From: Granulicella paludicola
GTDB taxonomy: Bacteria; Acidobacteriota; Terriglobia; Terriglobales; Acidobacteriaceae
Assembly: GCF_025685545.1 (NCBI RefSeq)
Contig: NZ_JAGSYC010000013.1
Span: forward strand, 1-59,119
Length of the DNA: 59,119 nt
Reading direction: 5' to 3'
Shown here: piece after piece, positions 26,173 to 34,361 of the stretch
How positions within the stretch are numbered: the first letter of the stretch is position 1
How the letters are laid out: each line of letters begins with the position of its first letter
Position numbers and translations under genes: made by a program
The notes under the pieces: model-generated
What the model saw: only the letters and a program-made list of their open reading frames with translations
Told to the model about the DNA's origin: nothing
Database searches by the model: none

Positions 26173-26964
26173 CTACTCGAAGACTGCTTTTGCTAATTGC
26201 TCCAGAGCTCGAAGAGCATCCACGTAAGGCCCTGCCCCGTAGCTGATACGTGCGACCCCGTTATCCGCGAGCGCTCGAACCTTCCCAGGTGAGTCAACGA
26301 GAATATTGACGGGAATAGGAGAGTGCTTCGTTAATGTCGCGATCAAATCAATCGAGGCTAACCCCGGAACGAAAAGTCCACTGGCTCCGGCCTCCGCATA
26401 CGCGTGAGCCCGTTCGATCACATCCGCCAGTAAGGCTTGGTCGTGAGGTACAGAGGGTCCATGAAAAAAGAGATCGCATCGAGCGTTGATGAAGAAGGAG
26501 AGGTTCGCGTTAGCGGCTGCTTGACGTGCACTCCGAATCCGGATGGCCTGTTTAGAGGTCTCTCGAATCGTTCCAACTCCTGGAACACTGTCTTCGAAAT
26601 TGCAGCCGATGGCGCCAGCGCCAATGGCCAGAGAAATGCTCTGGCTTACGGTCTCGGGCGATTCCCCATAGGCACTCTCGAGGTCAAACGACACTGGAAG
26701 TTCCACCGCCACGGTAATCTCTCGGAGATTGCGGATCGCGTCTTCGTACGGAAATTGTTCGCCATCATTCGAACCGTGGGCCTTAGCGACGGCCCAACTG
26801 CTGGTTGCAATGGCCTTCGCTCCTACCTTGGCAACGGTTTGCGCGCTACCCGCGTCCCAGACGTTATAGAGCACCAACGGTTTTCCTGGGACGTGCAGTT
26901 GTGAAAATACATCGGCCTTCGAAGCCTGATCTTGTGCTGCTGAGTTTCTAGCCGATCCCGTCAT
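26173..26964 (-). CDS. Isocitrate lyase/PEP mutase superfamily enzyme
   Basis: 263 residues from ATG 26964 with a near-perfect SD AAGGAGACTC. Motifs: KPLVLYNVWDAGSAQTVAKVGAKAIATSSWAVAKAHG, PVSFDLESAYGESPETV (metal-binding D-x-E), GAGAIGCNFEDSVPG (EDS) and FINARCDLFFHG (NARxD). The Lys-x-Lys-Cys loop of true isocitrate lyases is absent, so it belongs to the PEP-mutase/oxaloacetate-decarboxylase-like group of C-C or C-P lyases. The exact substrate is unknown. Confidence 0.85.
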   Translation of the reverse strand: MTGSARNSAAQDQASKADVFSQLHVPGKPLVLYNVWDAGSAQTVAKVGAKAIATSSWAVAKAHGSNDGEQFPYEDAIRNLREITVAVELPVSFDLESAYGESPETVSQSISLAIGAGAIGCNFEDSVPGVGTIRETSKQAIRIRSARQAAANANLSFFINARCDLFFHGPSVPHDQALLADVIERAHAYAEAGASGLFVPGLASIDLIATLTKHSPIPVNILVDSPGKVRALADNGVARISYGAGPYVDALRALEQLAKAVFE

Positions 26965-27182
26965 CAAGAGTCTCCTTATTTCGATAGCCGCTAAGAGTGG
27001 TGAATTGGAACTTAGTGCGAGCACCCTTATGGACGCGTATCGAAAGAGGAAGATTTGACATATAAGAGGCAATCTCTGCCACGTGGCTGGCAAGAGATAG
27101 GTCGCAGCGCGCAGGCCTTCGTGGATCTTCATAGAACGCAAGGTTCTGAGCTAAATCCGCTTTGAAATCCGCCGTGTTCGCT

Positions 27183-27989
27183 TCAGTCGTGCAGCGGCTC
27201 AAAGCCGCAATGAATGCACCGGACGTTGTTGGGGTGAAGTAATTTTGCGCAATTGAAAGCGCTGCGCCGCTCAATGACAGGTGAACAGCGTCGCTCGACC
27301 TCGGCTGCGATTAGCATTCCCAACACGGGGCCGCACAGATACACCCATATATGGTTCCACATATGACTTGGGAACGCTGAAGCCAAAGTACGCGCTGGAT
27401 TCATGCTTGTTCCCGAGACAGGCGATTCGACGGCGATGAACGTCGCAATCAAAATGCCAATAGCCACGCCTGTAAAAGGAGCACGACGCGGGGACCGAAT
27501 AAAGAACAAGATCAGCGCCATGAGGAGCATCGAAATACCCGTCTCCGCTAGAAACGCGAGAAAGGCACCTGCTGAACCAGGAACAGTGATCGCACAGAGA
27601 ATTGGCGGTTCGCTGAAAGTGCTGCCAGCGATAAGCAGGATGCATAGGACGCCGGTACATGCGCCCAGAAGATGCGCAAGGATGTAAAACAAGGCGTTCC
27701 ACGGTTGGACACGCCGCAGGCGGAGAAACGCGATCGTAACTGCTGGGTTCAGATGCGCCCCCGATCTCTTACCCCAAGGCGACTGAATCAGGAGTGTTGC
27801 GATCAGACCGATCGCGGACGCAAGGATCACCAGACGGCTCATACCGTTCGGGATAACTCTGTAGGCTGCAGAGTGAGGAGAGTCGAACACAACAATGAGC
27901 AGGCACACTGAAAACATGAAGGCTGCTATGAGGCAGCCTTCAATCAGGTACTCCGGCCAGTTAGTGCGCAATGATTGCTTAGCAGTCAA
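27183..27989 (-). CDS. Aquaporin / MIP family channel
   Basis: About 268 residues; the TTG start is uncertain. Six membrane segments and two NPA half-helices: GAHLNPAVTIAFL and GTSMNPARTLASAF. The spacing between NPA boxes and the loop HIWVYLCGPVLGMLIAAEV are typical. The C-terminal cytoplasmic tail has a Cys/His pattern (FNCAKLLHPNNVRCIHCGFEP) that might bind metal. It conducts water or small neutral solutes across the inner membrane. It ends 218 nt upstream of the PEP-mutase-like gene on the same strand. Confidence 0.9.
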   Translation of the reverse strand: MTAKQSLRTNWPEYLIEGCLIAAFMFSVCLLIVVFDSPHSAAYRVIPNGMSRLVILASAIGLIATLLIQSPWGKRSGAHLNPAVTIAFLRLRRVQPWNALFYILAHLLGACTGVLCILLIAGSTFSEPPILCAITVPGSAGAFLAFLAETGISMLLMALILFFIRSPRRAPFTGVAIGILIATFIAVESPVSGTSMNPARTLASAFPSHMWNHIWVYLCGPVLGMLIAAEVERRCSPVIERRSAFNCAKLLHPNNVRCIHCGFEPLHD

Positions 27990-28264
27990 GGTAAGGATTC
28001 ATCTCGTAGAATTTGGACTCTTTGGTATCTTTGCTCCATGGCGTGTCTCGTCAGGTCCAATTCGACACGCCGCTGTACCTATTTCATCCGCTAGAGATGC
28101 GGTTTCAGGATTGCCTCGCCACTTTCATGGAAGGCGACTGCGATGGCCTGCTGGTGTTCTGCGAAGCTAAACTCTCTAGCAATGGGCATCGAGGTATCCT
28201 GCCACCACTAAAGAGAGTATTTCTTCATAGCGCCCTAAGCTAGCATCGGGAAGCCGCCAGATGA

Positions 28265-28975
28265 TTAATGTCCGGCGGTGCGGCCGCCATCGACGTAATG
28301 AATTTCACCGGTAACGTAGTTGGCGTCTTCGAGATAGTTCATGGCGCGAACCACATCCTCAATCTTCCCGTTGCGGTTCAATGGCGAGAACCAACGGAGA
28401 TCGTCAGGGTTGGAATTCTTGTGCAGCGGCGTTTCCACGATTCCTAGAGAAATAGTGTTAACTCGGATATTGCTGGATGCGAGCTCCATTGCCAGGCCGC
28501 GGGTCGCAGCAACGCAAGCGCCTTTAGACAATGATGCAAGTACCGCTGGAACGTTCTGCAAAGCATGCTCAACGAGGCTCGTTGAAATCTGCACGATGTG
28601 ACCCCCACCCTGGTTCTTCATTGCAGGCACCGCCACCTGCGTCGCGAAGAACACACTGTCCAAGTTCGTTCTCATCACTTCCCGGAAGAGAGTCTCGGGA
28701 ATTTCCTCGACTTTGCCGGGTCGCCAGATTCCAGCGTTGTTGATCAGCGTGTCGACGCGACCGAAATTATCGATCGCGGTTTGAACGACCTTGCGAGCGA
28801 TTGCAGGATCTCCAATATCTCCAGGAACCGTAATGTAATCCGGATTCGTGGAAGGGGCGATCTCTCTTGCATTACCGACCGCACGCCAACCGCGGGCAAG
28901 ATAGGCATTAACGAAGGCCTCACCCAAGCCAGAGGACGAACCGGTGACGACAACAACTTTGCGATCTGTGCTCAT
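28265..28975 (-). CDS. SDR-family protein lacking the catalytic Tyr
   Basis: 236 residues, SD GGAGAAAATATT. The cofactor site is intact: KVVVVTGSSSGLGEAFVNAYLARGW (TGxxxGxG), VDTLINNAGIWRPG and IRVNTISLGIVETPLH. At the active site the sequence reads VLASLSKGA, so Lys is kept but the Tyr four residues before it is Ala. The Ser of ISTSLVEHA is present. The enzyme is probably altered in chemistry or inactive as a reductase. A standalone gene flanked by gaps of more than 200 bases. Confidence 0.85.
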   Translation of the reverse strand: MSTDRKVVVVTGSSSGLGEAFVNAYLARGWRAVGNAREIAPSTNPDYITVPGDIGDPAIARKVVQTAIDNFGRVDTLINNAGIWRPGKVEEIPETLFREVMRTNLDSVFFATQVAVPAMKNQGGGHIVQISTSLVEHALQNVPAVLASLSKGACVAATRGLAMELASSNIRVNTISLGIVETPLHKNSNPDDLRWFSPLNRNGKIEDVVRAMNYLEDANYVTGEIHYVDGGRTAGH

Positions 28976-29190
28976 AATATTTTCTCCAGGTCATTGCGGT
29001 CATAACGCGACGCAATAGGCGATAGTGTGTAAAAGTTTTAGCTGCCTATCAATGGCTGAGGACGGCCAGTTGGTCAAGGCCGAAGCCGTGATCTGAACCT
29101 GGAGAGCCGAGGATTACAGAACCCCCAGCTCTCCAGCTCGTCGCCTCATCAGGCTCAACCAGAAGGAAACGTCGTCCATGCAAGAGACAT

Positions 29191-29883
29191 CTACGACCTT
29201 GCGGCGTCCCTCATCTTTAGGACAGCTTCTTGAGTCGTCCACAGCGCATTTGCCATGAAGCGGTAGTTGACCATTGCGGCTTGGTACCCATCACCCTCTT
29301 CGTTCTTGGGGCCGGCAACAGCGTCCCGGATCATTGCGACTTCGATTCCGGACTCGATGATGTCGCGCATATGCGATTCGAGGCAAATATTTGCAGCCGG
29401 TCCAGCCATGATGACCTTCTCGATTTTGCGCATATGCAGTTGCTTGATCATGTCGTTCGCCTCGCAGCCGAAGTGCTTGTGAGGAGAGGTATTGCATGTG
29501 TGTCCATCCATGAGGTACTTCTTGAACGGCTCGTAGTAATCAGCCCTCGAGCCTTCGAACCCGTCGAGACTGACCGGATCTTTGCGGCCACAGAAGCCGA
29601 TTCCGCCGAGGTAATGTCCAATAGCTCCGCCTGGAACCGTCCATTGAAGATCGGTTGGGTAGTACCAGTGTGGAGAGTGAAGAATGTAGTACCCCAACTC
29701 CTGGGCCGTTTTGAGGAGTTCTTCAGTGTGCTCAATCACGTTGCGCTCCTTGAGCGCATCCGCAATGAGTTCGTAATAAGTTCCGGTCTTCTGCTCGAAG
29801 AATTCATTTTGCATATCAACCAGCACAAGTGCGGTGCGCTTATGGTCGAGCTTCATCTCAGGGTTTCGATGGGTGAACAGCAT
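29191..29883 (-). CDS. Isochorismatase-family cysteine hydrolase
   Basis: 230 residues from ATG 29883 with SD AAAGGAGCCC. Catalytic triad elements: Asp in TALVLVDMQNEFF, a downstream Lys, and Cys in VIMAGPAANICLESHMRDIIESGIEVAMIRDAVAG. The insert HWYYPTDLQWTVPGGAIGHYLGGIGFCGRKDP and the HFGCEANDM segment are typical of the cysteine-hydrolase subgroup acting on amides or isochorismate-like esters. Probably cytoplasmic. Monocistronic; the gap before the ArsR gene on the other strand is 410 bases. Confidence 0.88.
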   Translation of the reverse strand: MLFTHRNPEMKLDHKRTALVLVDMQNEFFEQKTGTYYELIADALKERNVIEHTEELLKTAQELGYYILHSPHWYYPTDLQWTVPGGAIGHYLGGIGFCGRKDPVSLDGFEGSRADYYEPFKKYLMDGHTCNTSPHKHFGCEANDMIKQLHMRKIEKVIMAGPAANICLESHMRDIIESGIEVAMIRDAVAGPKNEEGDGYQAAMVNYRFMANALWTTQEAVLKMRDAARS

Positions 29884-30293
29884 TTGTCGGGCTCCTTTGC
29901 GAGGGAACGACTGCAAGTCGCCCTCGATGCCTCCTTCGACAACTTTTTGAAGCGCTCAGATATGCCAAAAATAGCGCAAATTCTGACAGCTTTCTGTTGC
30001 TGTCGTGAGGTCGTTAGGACAAGCAAGGAATTCTTGACGATCTCTTTCGATATCCCGGCCGTTACTAAAGGACATGACATCTATCCTCGAATCAGTACCT
30101 TACAGGCCCTTGGATTACGGTCACCGATCTGGGAGCTTTCGCTGTCCGCGGGTAGCTGGACTTCATAGAAGCTGCGTGGGAAGGCGTCGACCTTTGGATT
30201 CACAACTTGTCACCATCTTCGTGTCGCGTGTATCGAAGGATTGGAGGCGGAATCGATGATCCGACCCCCTAGGTGAGGGCTGCTGGAACTGCG
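29884..30293. other. Divergent intergenic region (isochorismatase / ArsR)
   Basis: 410 bases that should hold both promoters. I see no strong inverted repeat, no copy of the shared motif and no credible small gene. Confidence 0.45.
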
Positions 30294-30608
30294 ATGGATT
30301 CGACTGCGGAGTTGCGGGTGTTGCGAATCGCGAGGGCACTGGGCGACCCCACGCGGTTTCTGATTTACAAGCACATCATCGACGCTGGGGAGATACGGTG
30401 TGGGGATATCAGTCTCGATTCGCCCGTACGTGCGTCAACCGTGTCACATCATCTCAAAGTTCTCTCAGGAGCAGGCCTCGTTTGCTCTAGGCGTGAAGGC
30501 CAAGGCGTGTATTACAAAGCGCTTCCATCGTGCCTCGACGGTTATCTACGCTACATGAGGGATTTCGAGCGGAAAGGATCAATACAACAGAGCTCTCATG
30601 CTCGGTAA
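30294..30608 (+). CDS. ArsR-family winged-helix repressor
   Basis: 104 residues from ATG 30294; a start at 30273 would add 7. ELRVLRIARALGDPTRFLIYKHIIDAGEIRCGDI...STVSHHLKVLSGAGLVCSRREGQGVYYKAL is the ArsR HTH and wing (VSHHLKVL is the recognition helix). The metal-binding ELCVCDL motif of ArsR/SmtB is absent, so it is more like the MarR/ArsR-type sensors of organic signals. It is followed 51 nt later by a GlxA-like AraC regulator on the same strand, probably co-transcribed. Confidence 0.87.
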   Translation: MDSTAELRVLRIARALGDPTRFLIYKHIIDAGEIRCGDISLDSPVRASTVSHHLKVLSGAGLVCSRREGQGVYYKALPSCLDGYLRYMRDFERKGSIQQSSHAR

Positions 30609-30659
30609 GAGCACCAGTGATCTAGAAAAACGCACTGATGATGAGCCCGATAGTCACAC

Positions 30660-31652
30660 ATGTCTATGCCGCAACGTCCTCGAACTATCGCATTCCTTAT
30701 CGATTCACCCGGAGACCTCCTGAGCTTAGTAGCGATGGCCTCTGTCTTTTCGTATCCTAAGGTCGAGGGTAAGCCTGCATATCAGATACGAATCTTGTGC
30801 GCGGACTCTGGATGTGAAGCTCACGGACGTGGCGGTCTCGTTCTTGGCGGATGTATCCCCTATTCCGACTTCAACGGTCCAATCGATACGCTAATCATCC
30901 TCGGTGGCGAGTCAGCGTTCGCCGAGCCACGACAAGAGGTCCTTCGATGGATACGCAGACGGGCGCCACACGTGCGACGTCTCATTGGGGTTTGTGTCGG
31001 AGTGTTTCTTCTCGCACCAACCGGACTGCTTGATGGGAGGGCTGTCACAACTCATTGGCATCATGCCCCAAAGCTTGCAGAGCTTTACCCAAAGCTAAAT
31101 GTAGACAGGGACCGGGTCTTCATTAAGGACGGGAATGTCTATACGACCGCGGGCGTCACTGCCGGAATTGATCTCGCACTAGAGATCGTGGAAGAAGACA
31201 TAGGTGGGAGCGCCGCAGCGACCATTGCCCATACCCTGGTACTTTACTTGCGTCGTCCTAGCAGCCAGACGCAGTACAGCAGCCTCCTGGCTCAACAGGC
31301 TGATGTTCGAGGCACACCACTACGAGACCTACCAGCATGGGTGAAATCAAATCTGACCGAGAAGCTTGATGTCAGCTCTCTGGCTCGATTGGTCTCTATG
31401 ACGCCCCGCACTTTCGCTCGGCAGTTCGAGTTGCATTTCCGAACGACACCGGCGCGATGGATACAATCGCTCCGAATCCAGGCCGCGTGTAGCCTCCTGG
31501 CGACAAAGGAGCAGCCACTAAAGATCATCGCGCGGTTAACGGGATTCAGAGACGAGCAATCGTTGCGTCGTGCTTTCATCCAACAGCTCGCAATCACCCC
31601 CAAAGAATACCGGGAACGCTTTAGCAGGCTAAGAGTTCCGGAAAGCGATTGA
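30660..31652 (+). CDS. GlxA-type AraC regulator with DJ-1/PfpI domain (paralogue 1)
   Basis: 330 residues. The N-terminal DJ-1/PfpI-like domain (about 1-195) has RTIAFLIDSPGDLLSLVAMASVF, IDTLIILGGESA and RLIGVCVGVFLLAPTGLLDGRAVTTHWHH with the nucleophile-elbow Cys. The C-terminal AraC HTH pair (about 230-325) has LTEKLDVSSLARLVSMTPRTFARQFELHFRTTPARWIQSLR and LKIIARLTGFRDEQSLRRAFIQQLAITPKEYRERF. It senses a small molecule via the amidase-like domain and regulates nearby genes. It shares long near-identical blocks with the three other copies at 44503, 46488 and 53981. Confidence 0.92.
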   Translation: MSMPQRPRTIAFLIDSPGDLLSLVAMASVFSYPKVEGKPAYQIRILCADSGCEAHGRGGLVLGGCIPYSDFNGPIDTLIILGGESAFAEPRQEVLRWIRRRAPHVRRLIGVCVGVFLLAPTGLLDGRAVTTHWHHAPKLAELYPKLNVDRDRVFIKDGNVYTTAGVTAGIDLALEIVEEDIGGSAAATIAHTLVLYLRRPSSQTQYSSLLAQQADVRGTPLRDLPAWVKSNLTEKLDVSSLARLVSMTPRTFARQFELHFRTTPARWIQSLRIQAACSLLATKEQPLKIIARLTGFRDEQSLRRAFIQQLAITPKEYRERFSRLRVPESD

Positions 31653-31737
31653 TCGGTCGTTCGAAGGATGATCAATACTTTTTCTCTACCTCAACTACCA
31701 GAACAGCGACGTTTCGCGATGCTCGGAGGTGCGGACT

Positions 31738-31920
31738 ATGCCGAACATGAAGACCGAATGCGAACTATGCGAAAAAGCTCTCCTTCTCGATTCGGAGGAC
31801 GTACTGATCTGCTCTTATGAGTGCACTTTTTGCAGCGATTGCTCGGAGTCCCGACTAGGGAACATTTGCCCAAACTGCGGGGGAGAGCTCAGCCATCGCC
31901 CTACCCGTCGCGTGAAGTGA
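31738..31920 (+). CDS. DUF1272 small zinc-binding protein
   Basis: 60 residues from ATG 31738 (GGAGG 8 nt upstream). Eight cysteines in the pattern CELC...CSYECTFCSDC...CPNC, i.e. a compact double zinc site. The family has no established function and often sits beside AraC/GlxA-type or DNA-repair genes. The stop is 4 nt before the AlkA-like gene, so the two are co-transcribed. Confidence 0.88.
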   Translation: MPNMKTECELCEKALLLDSEDVLICSYECTFCSDCSESRLGNICPNCGGELSHRPTRRVK

Positions 31921-31924
31921 ATAA

Positions 31925-32800
31925 ATGATCGCGCCACCCCCCGCACTCTCGACACTTCTGCCGTACACGCCTCCCTATGACTGGCAGGCATGTCTAACGT
32001 TTTTCAGGCATCACAGCATGCCAGGTCTTGAGACTGTTGATGAATCCGGTTACGAACGCGTAGTGGAAACAGCAAAGGGTCTCGGTTGGTTTCGTGTTGA
32101 TCACAGAACAGAGGGCAACTGCCTGCGCCTATCACTTTGGAACGGAACGGAAGCGGAGCTGCTAGCCATCACCGTCCGGGCGCGTAAGATGTTCGATCTC
32201 GATGCCGACCCAGCAGCCCTCGATCGCCATATGAATGCCAACGGGGCTTTGTCTGAAATCTGGCAACGGTACCCAGGCCTACGACTCACCCGAGCATGGA
32301 ATGGATTCGAGGCAGTCTTTGCGACGGTACTTGGACAACTGGTATCAGTCAAATTCGGAAGGATTCTGACGAAGGAATTGATGACTGCAGCTGGCCGGCT
32401 AGCCGCCCATCCGAGAACAGGAATCACCGTGAATCTCTTTCCCTCAGCAACAGAGATACTTAGCTCAGATCTCTTGGAAGTCAGAACATCCGCGAAGCGC
32501 CGTTCCACGCTTCATGCCTTAGCCTCAGCGATCAACCATGGAGATCTCTCACTCGAAGCAACACAGGACTCGATTGGGCTCAAGCGCTCGCTCCGAAATA
32601 TTGCCGGCGTGGGCGCGTGGACGGCGGAGTATGCAGCGCTTCGTGGCTTCGATGACGATGACGCGTTTCCTGCCACAGACTACGTCTTAAAGCGAGAGCT
32701 CAAAAACCACGCTGCTCTAAACCTTGAGGCAGTTCGACCACTCCGTGGATATGCAGCAATCGCTTTGTGGAGGCATCATGCCCAGCGAGAACAACCCTAG
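31925..32800 (+). CDS. AlkA-like DNA-3-methyladenine glycosylase
   Basis: 291 residues. The N-terminal AlkA_N-like domain LPYTPPYDWQACLTFFRHHSMPGLETVDESGYERVV is followed by the HhH-GPD fold: WNGFEAVFATVLGQLVSVKFGRILTKELM, the hairpin LRNIAGVGAWTAEYAALRGF, and the catalytic Asp in DDAFPATDYVLKREL. It excises alkylated purines to start base-excision repair. It follows a DUF1272 gene by 4 nt and lies in the same plus-strand run as a GlxA/AraC regulator, an arrangement like Ada-linked alkylation repair. Confidence 0.9.
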   Translation: MIAPPPALSTLLPYTPPYDWQACLTFFRHHSMPGLETVDESGYERVVETAKGLGWFRVDHRTEGNCLRLSLWNGTEAELLAITVRARKMFDLDADPAALDRHMNANGALSEIWQRYPGLRLTRAWNGFEAVFATVLGQLVSVKFGRILTKELMTAAGRLAAHPRTGITVNLFPSATEILSSDLLEVRTSAKRRSTLHALASAINHGDLSLEATQDSIGLKRSLRNIAGVGAWTAEYAALRGFDDDDAFPATDYVLKRELKNHAALNLEAVRPLRGYAAIALWRHHAQREQP

Positions 32801-33070
32801 AGCATCTTTACGAGAAACTAGAAGATCGACGGCGAGTGACCGTCGAATGTGGCGGCAACTCGGACTTTACTGTACCAATACCAAAGTACAATGGACTCTG
32901 GGTTTGATTTGCCCGACCATGAAACATTAGAGGCCGAACGATTTGGCGATGATGGTTTCCACTTGCTGCAGTGTGCTCACGGCATCGCATGGCTGTTTGT
33001 CTAGCTTCGACTGTCGGACACGTCCTTTCTATCCGAGCAAGCTATCAAGCGTTAGCCGCGAAGGACGTTC

Positions 33071-33457
33071 ATGGATCAGGTAGCGACGGTAATCGTTGTG
33101 GATGACGATCAGTCAGTGCGAGAATCTCTACCTGAACTCATTCGAGAATACGGCTATCATTCCAGAGCCTACACATCAGCGGAGGAGTATCTGTCCTCGA
33201 GCGATGCGCAGTCTGCAAGCTGCCTTATCCTCGACATGGCGATGCCTGAGATGGGCGGCCGCGAACTTCAGATCGAACTTCGCCGACTGCAGGCCAAGCT
33301 TCCGATCATCTTTATCACTGCGACTCAGAGTGCCGCAGCCCGGCAGTTAGTAATCGATGATGGGGCGGCAGCTTGCCTCATGAAGCCATTTCGTGACAGA
33401 GATCTTCTGAATGCAATTGAACATGCTCTCGAGAGATCTGAGCGGTCGAACTTGTGA
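33071..33457 (+). CDS. Single-domain response regulator (FixJ-type receiver)
   Basis: 128 residues, SD AAGGACGTTC. Complete receiver: VIVVDDDQSVRESL (acidic pair), SCLILDMAMPEMGGREL (phospho-Asp), IIFITATQSA (Thr) and CLMKPFRD (Lys). No output domain. It is followed by an ECF sigma gene 260 nt downstream and lies near the PAS histidine kinase (34362-36059, opposite strand), so it may divert phosphate or act through protein contacts. Confidence 0.9.
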   Translation: MDQVATVIVVDDDQSVRESLPELIREYGYHSRAYTSAEEYLSSSDAQSASCLILDMAMPEMGGRELQIELRRLQAKLPIIFITATQSAAARQLVIDDGAAACLMKPFRDRDLLNAIEHALERSERSNL

Positions 33458-33523
33458 CCTGAGAAAGCGTAGAGTGCTTGCGCTCCGCTCAAAGCCACGC
33501 AAATCGGATCGCCAACACCACAG

Positions 33524-33544
33524 TACCCGATACCATCAGACAAT
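33524..33544 (+). promoter_or_regulatory. Shared 21-bp motif, copy 5 (upstream of ECF sigma gene)
   Basis: Plus strand reads TACCC-GATACC-ATCAGACAAT, about 176 nt before the sigma start at 33720. Confidence 0.7.
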
Positions 33545-33719
33545 ATCGCTGTGCACCCAGCTTTGTTGTAATCCCTTCAAGCATCAAGTGTCCGCGAATT
33601 TCACACAATCATTCGAGGACAGTTGGTGTCGCAGCCCTTCGGGTCGTTCTCATCAGAGCGGAAAGACCTTGAGTGCTCGTTCATCGGGCGGTTCGCTTTG
33701 CGGATTGAAGGAGAAAACC

Positions 33720-34355
33720 ATGCACAACGCCATCTTCGTTAACGAGCTGCCAGCACCGCCTCTTGGCAGGCAAGTGCCGAGCGGTGCTTCAATGCATCTT
33801 CCTCAGGCAGAGCGTCCATTTGTGTTTGAAGAGCTGGAGAGGATGTATTCTCGGCGACTTTTCAAACAGATCATAGCCATCACGAGGCACCATGAAGACG
33901 CTGAGGATGCGCTTCAAGATGCTCTTTGTAGTGCTTATATGGCCCTGCCCCTTTTCGAACGACGCTGCCACATCTACACCTGGCTTAGCAGAATCGCTAT
34001 TAACTCCGCATTGGTCAGGGTCCGAAAGCGTAAAAACCTACGTGAATTTTCTATCGAGAAGCAAAACGAGTGGGATGAAGCTGAGCCCATGCACGATATT
34101 CCTGACAAGAACTGGTCGGCCGAAGATCTCTACTGCGCAGAAGAGAAGATGCGACAGATTGCAACTGTTGCGGATTCACTTGATCCCATTTCGAAGAAGG
34201 TGTTGCATCTCCGTGCTAGTCATGAATACTCCATGGAAGAGATTGCTTTGCGTTTGGATATGTCTGTGTCGGCGGTCAAGGCGAGATTGTATCGGGCTCG
34301 ACACGTTCTTCGAGTCTTCTTGCCGGACGACGTGGTACGCAATACGAGAAATTGA
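33720..34355 (+). CDS. ECF-type sigma factor
   Basis: 211 residues from the ATG at 33720, chosen because GAAGGAGAAAACC precedes it; the frame is open further upstream but that part is not sigma-like and spans the shared motif. Region 2: ELERMYSRRLFKQIIAITRHHEDAEDALQDALCSAYMAL and IYTWLSRIAINSALVRVRKRKN. Region 4: DPISKKVLHLRASHEYSMEEIALRLDMSVSAVKARLYRARHVLRVFL. No anti-sigma gene is adjacent; control may be through the shared motif or the neighbouring two-component proteins. Its stop is 6 nt from the convergent kinase stop. Confidence 0.92.
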   Translation: MHNAIFVNELPAPPLGRQVPSGASMHLPQAERPFVFEELERMYSRRLFKQIIAITRHHEDAEDALQDALCSAYMALPLFERRCHIYTWLSRIAINSALVRVRKRKNLREFSIEKQNEWDEAEPMHDIPDKNWSAEDLYCAEEKMRQIATVADSLDPISKKVLHLRASHEYSMEEIALRLDMSVSAVKARLYRARHVLRVFLPDDVVRNTRN

Positions 34356-34361
34356 CGGCCT

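Noticed and set aside
26948..27274. 108-residue minus-strand frame overlapping the aquaporin end
   Set aside because: It overlaps both neighbours, and its composition is that of an out-of-frame read; the aquaporin and PEP-mutase-like frames are better supported.
28013..28243. Small plus-strand frame and GGCGTGTC-N16-GACACGCC inverted repeat between aquaporin and SDR
   Set aside because: TTG start with no SD and no known domain; the inverted repeat is interesting but unsupported by a T-run or a second copy.
33411..33719. Longer N-terminus for the ECF sigma gene
   Set aside because: The strong SD and sigma-like sequence begin at 33720; the upstream frame spans the shared motif.
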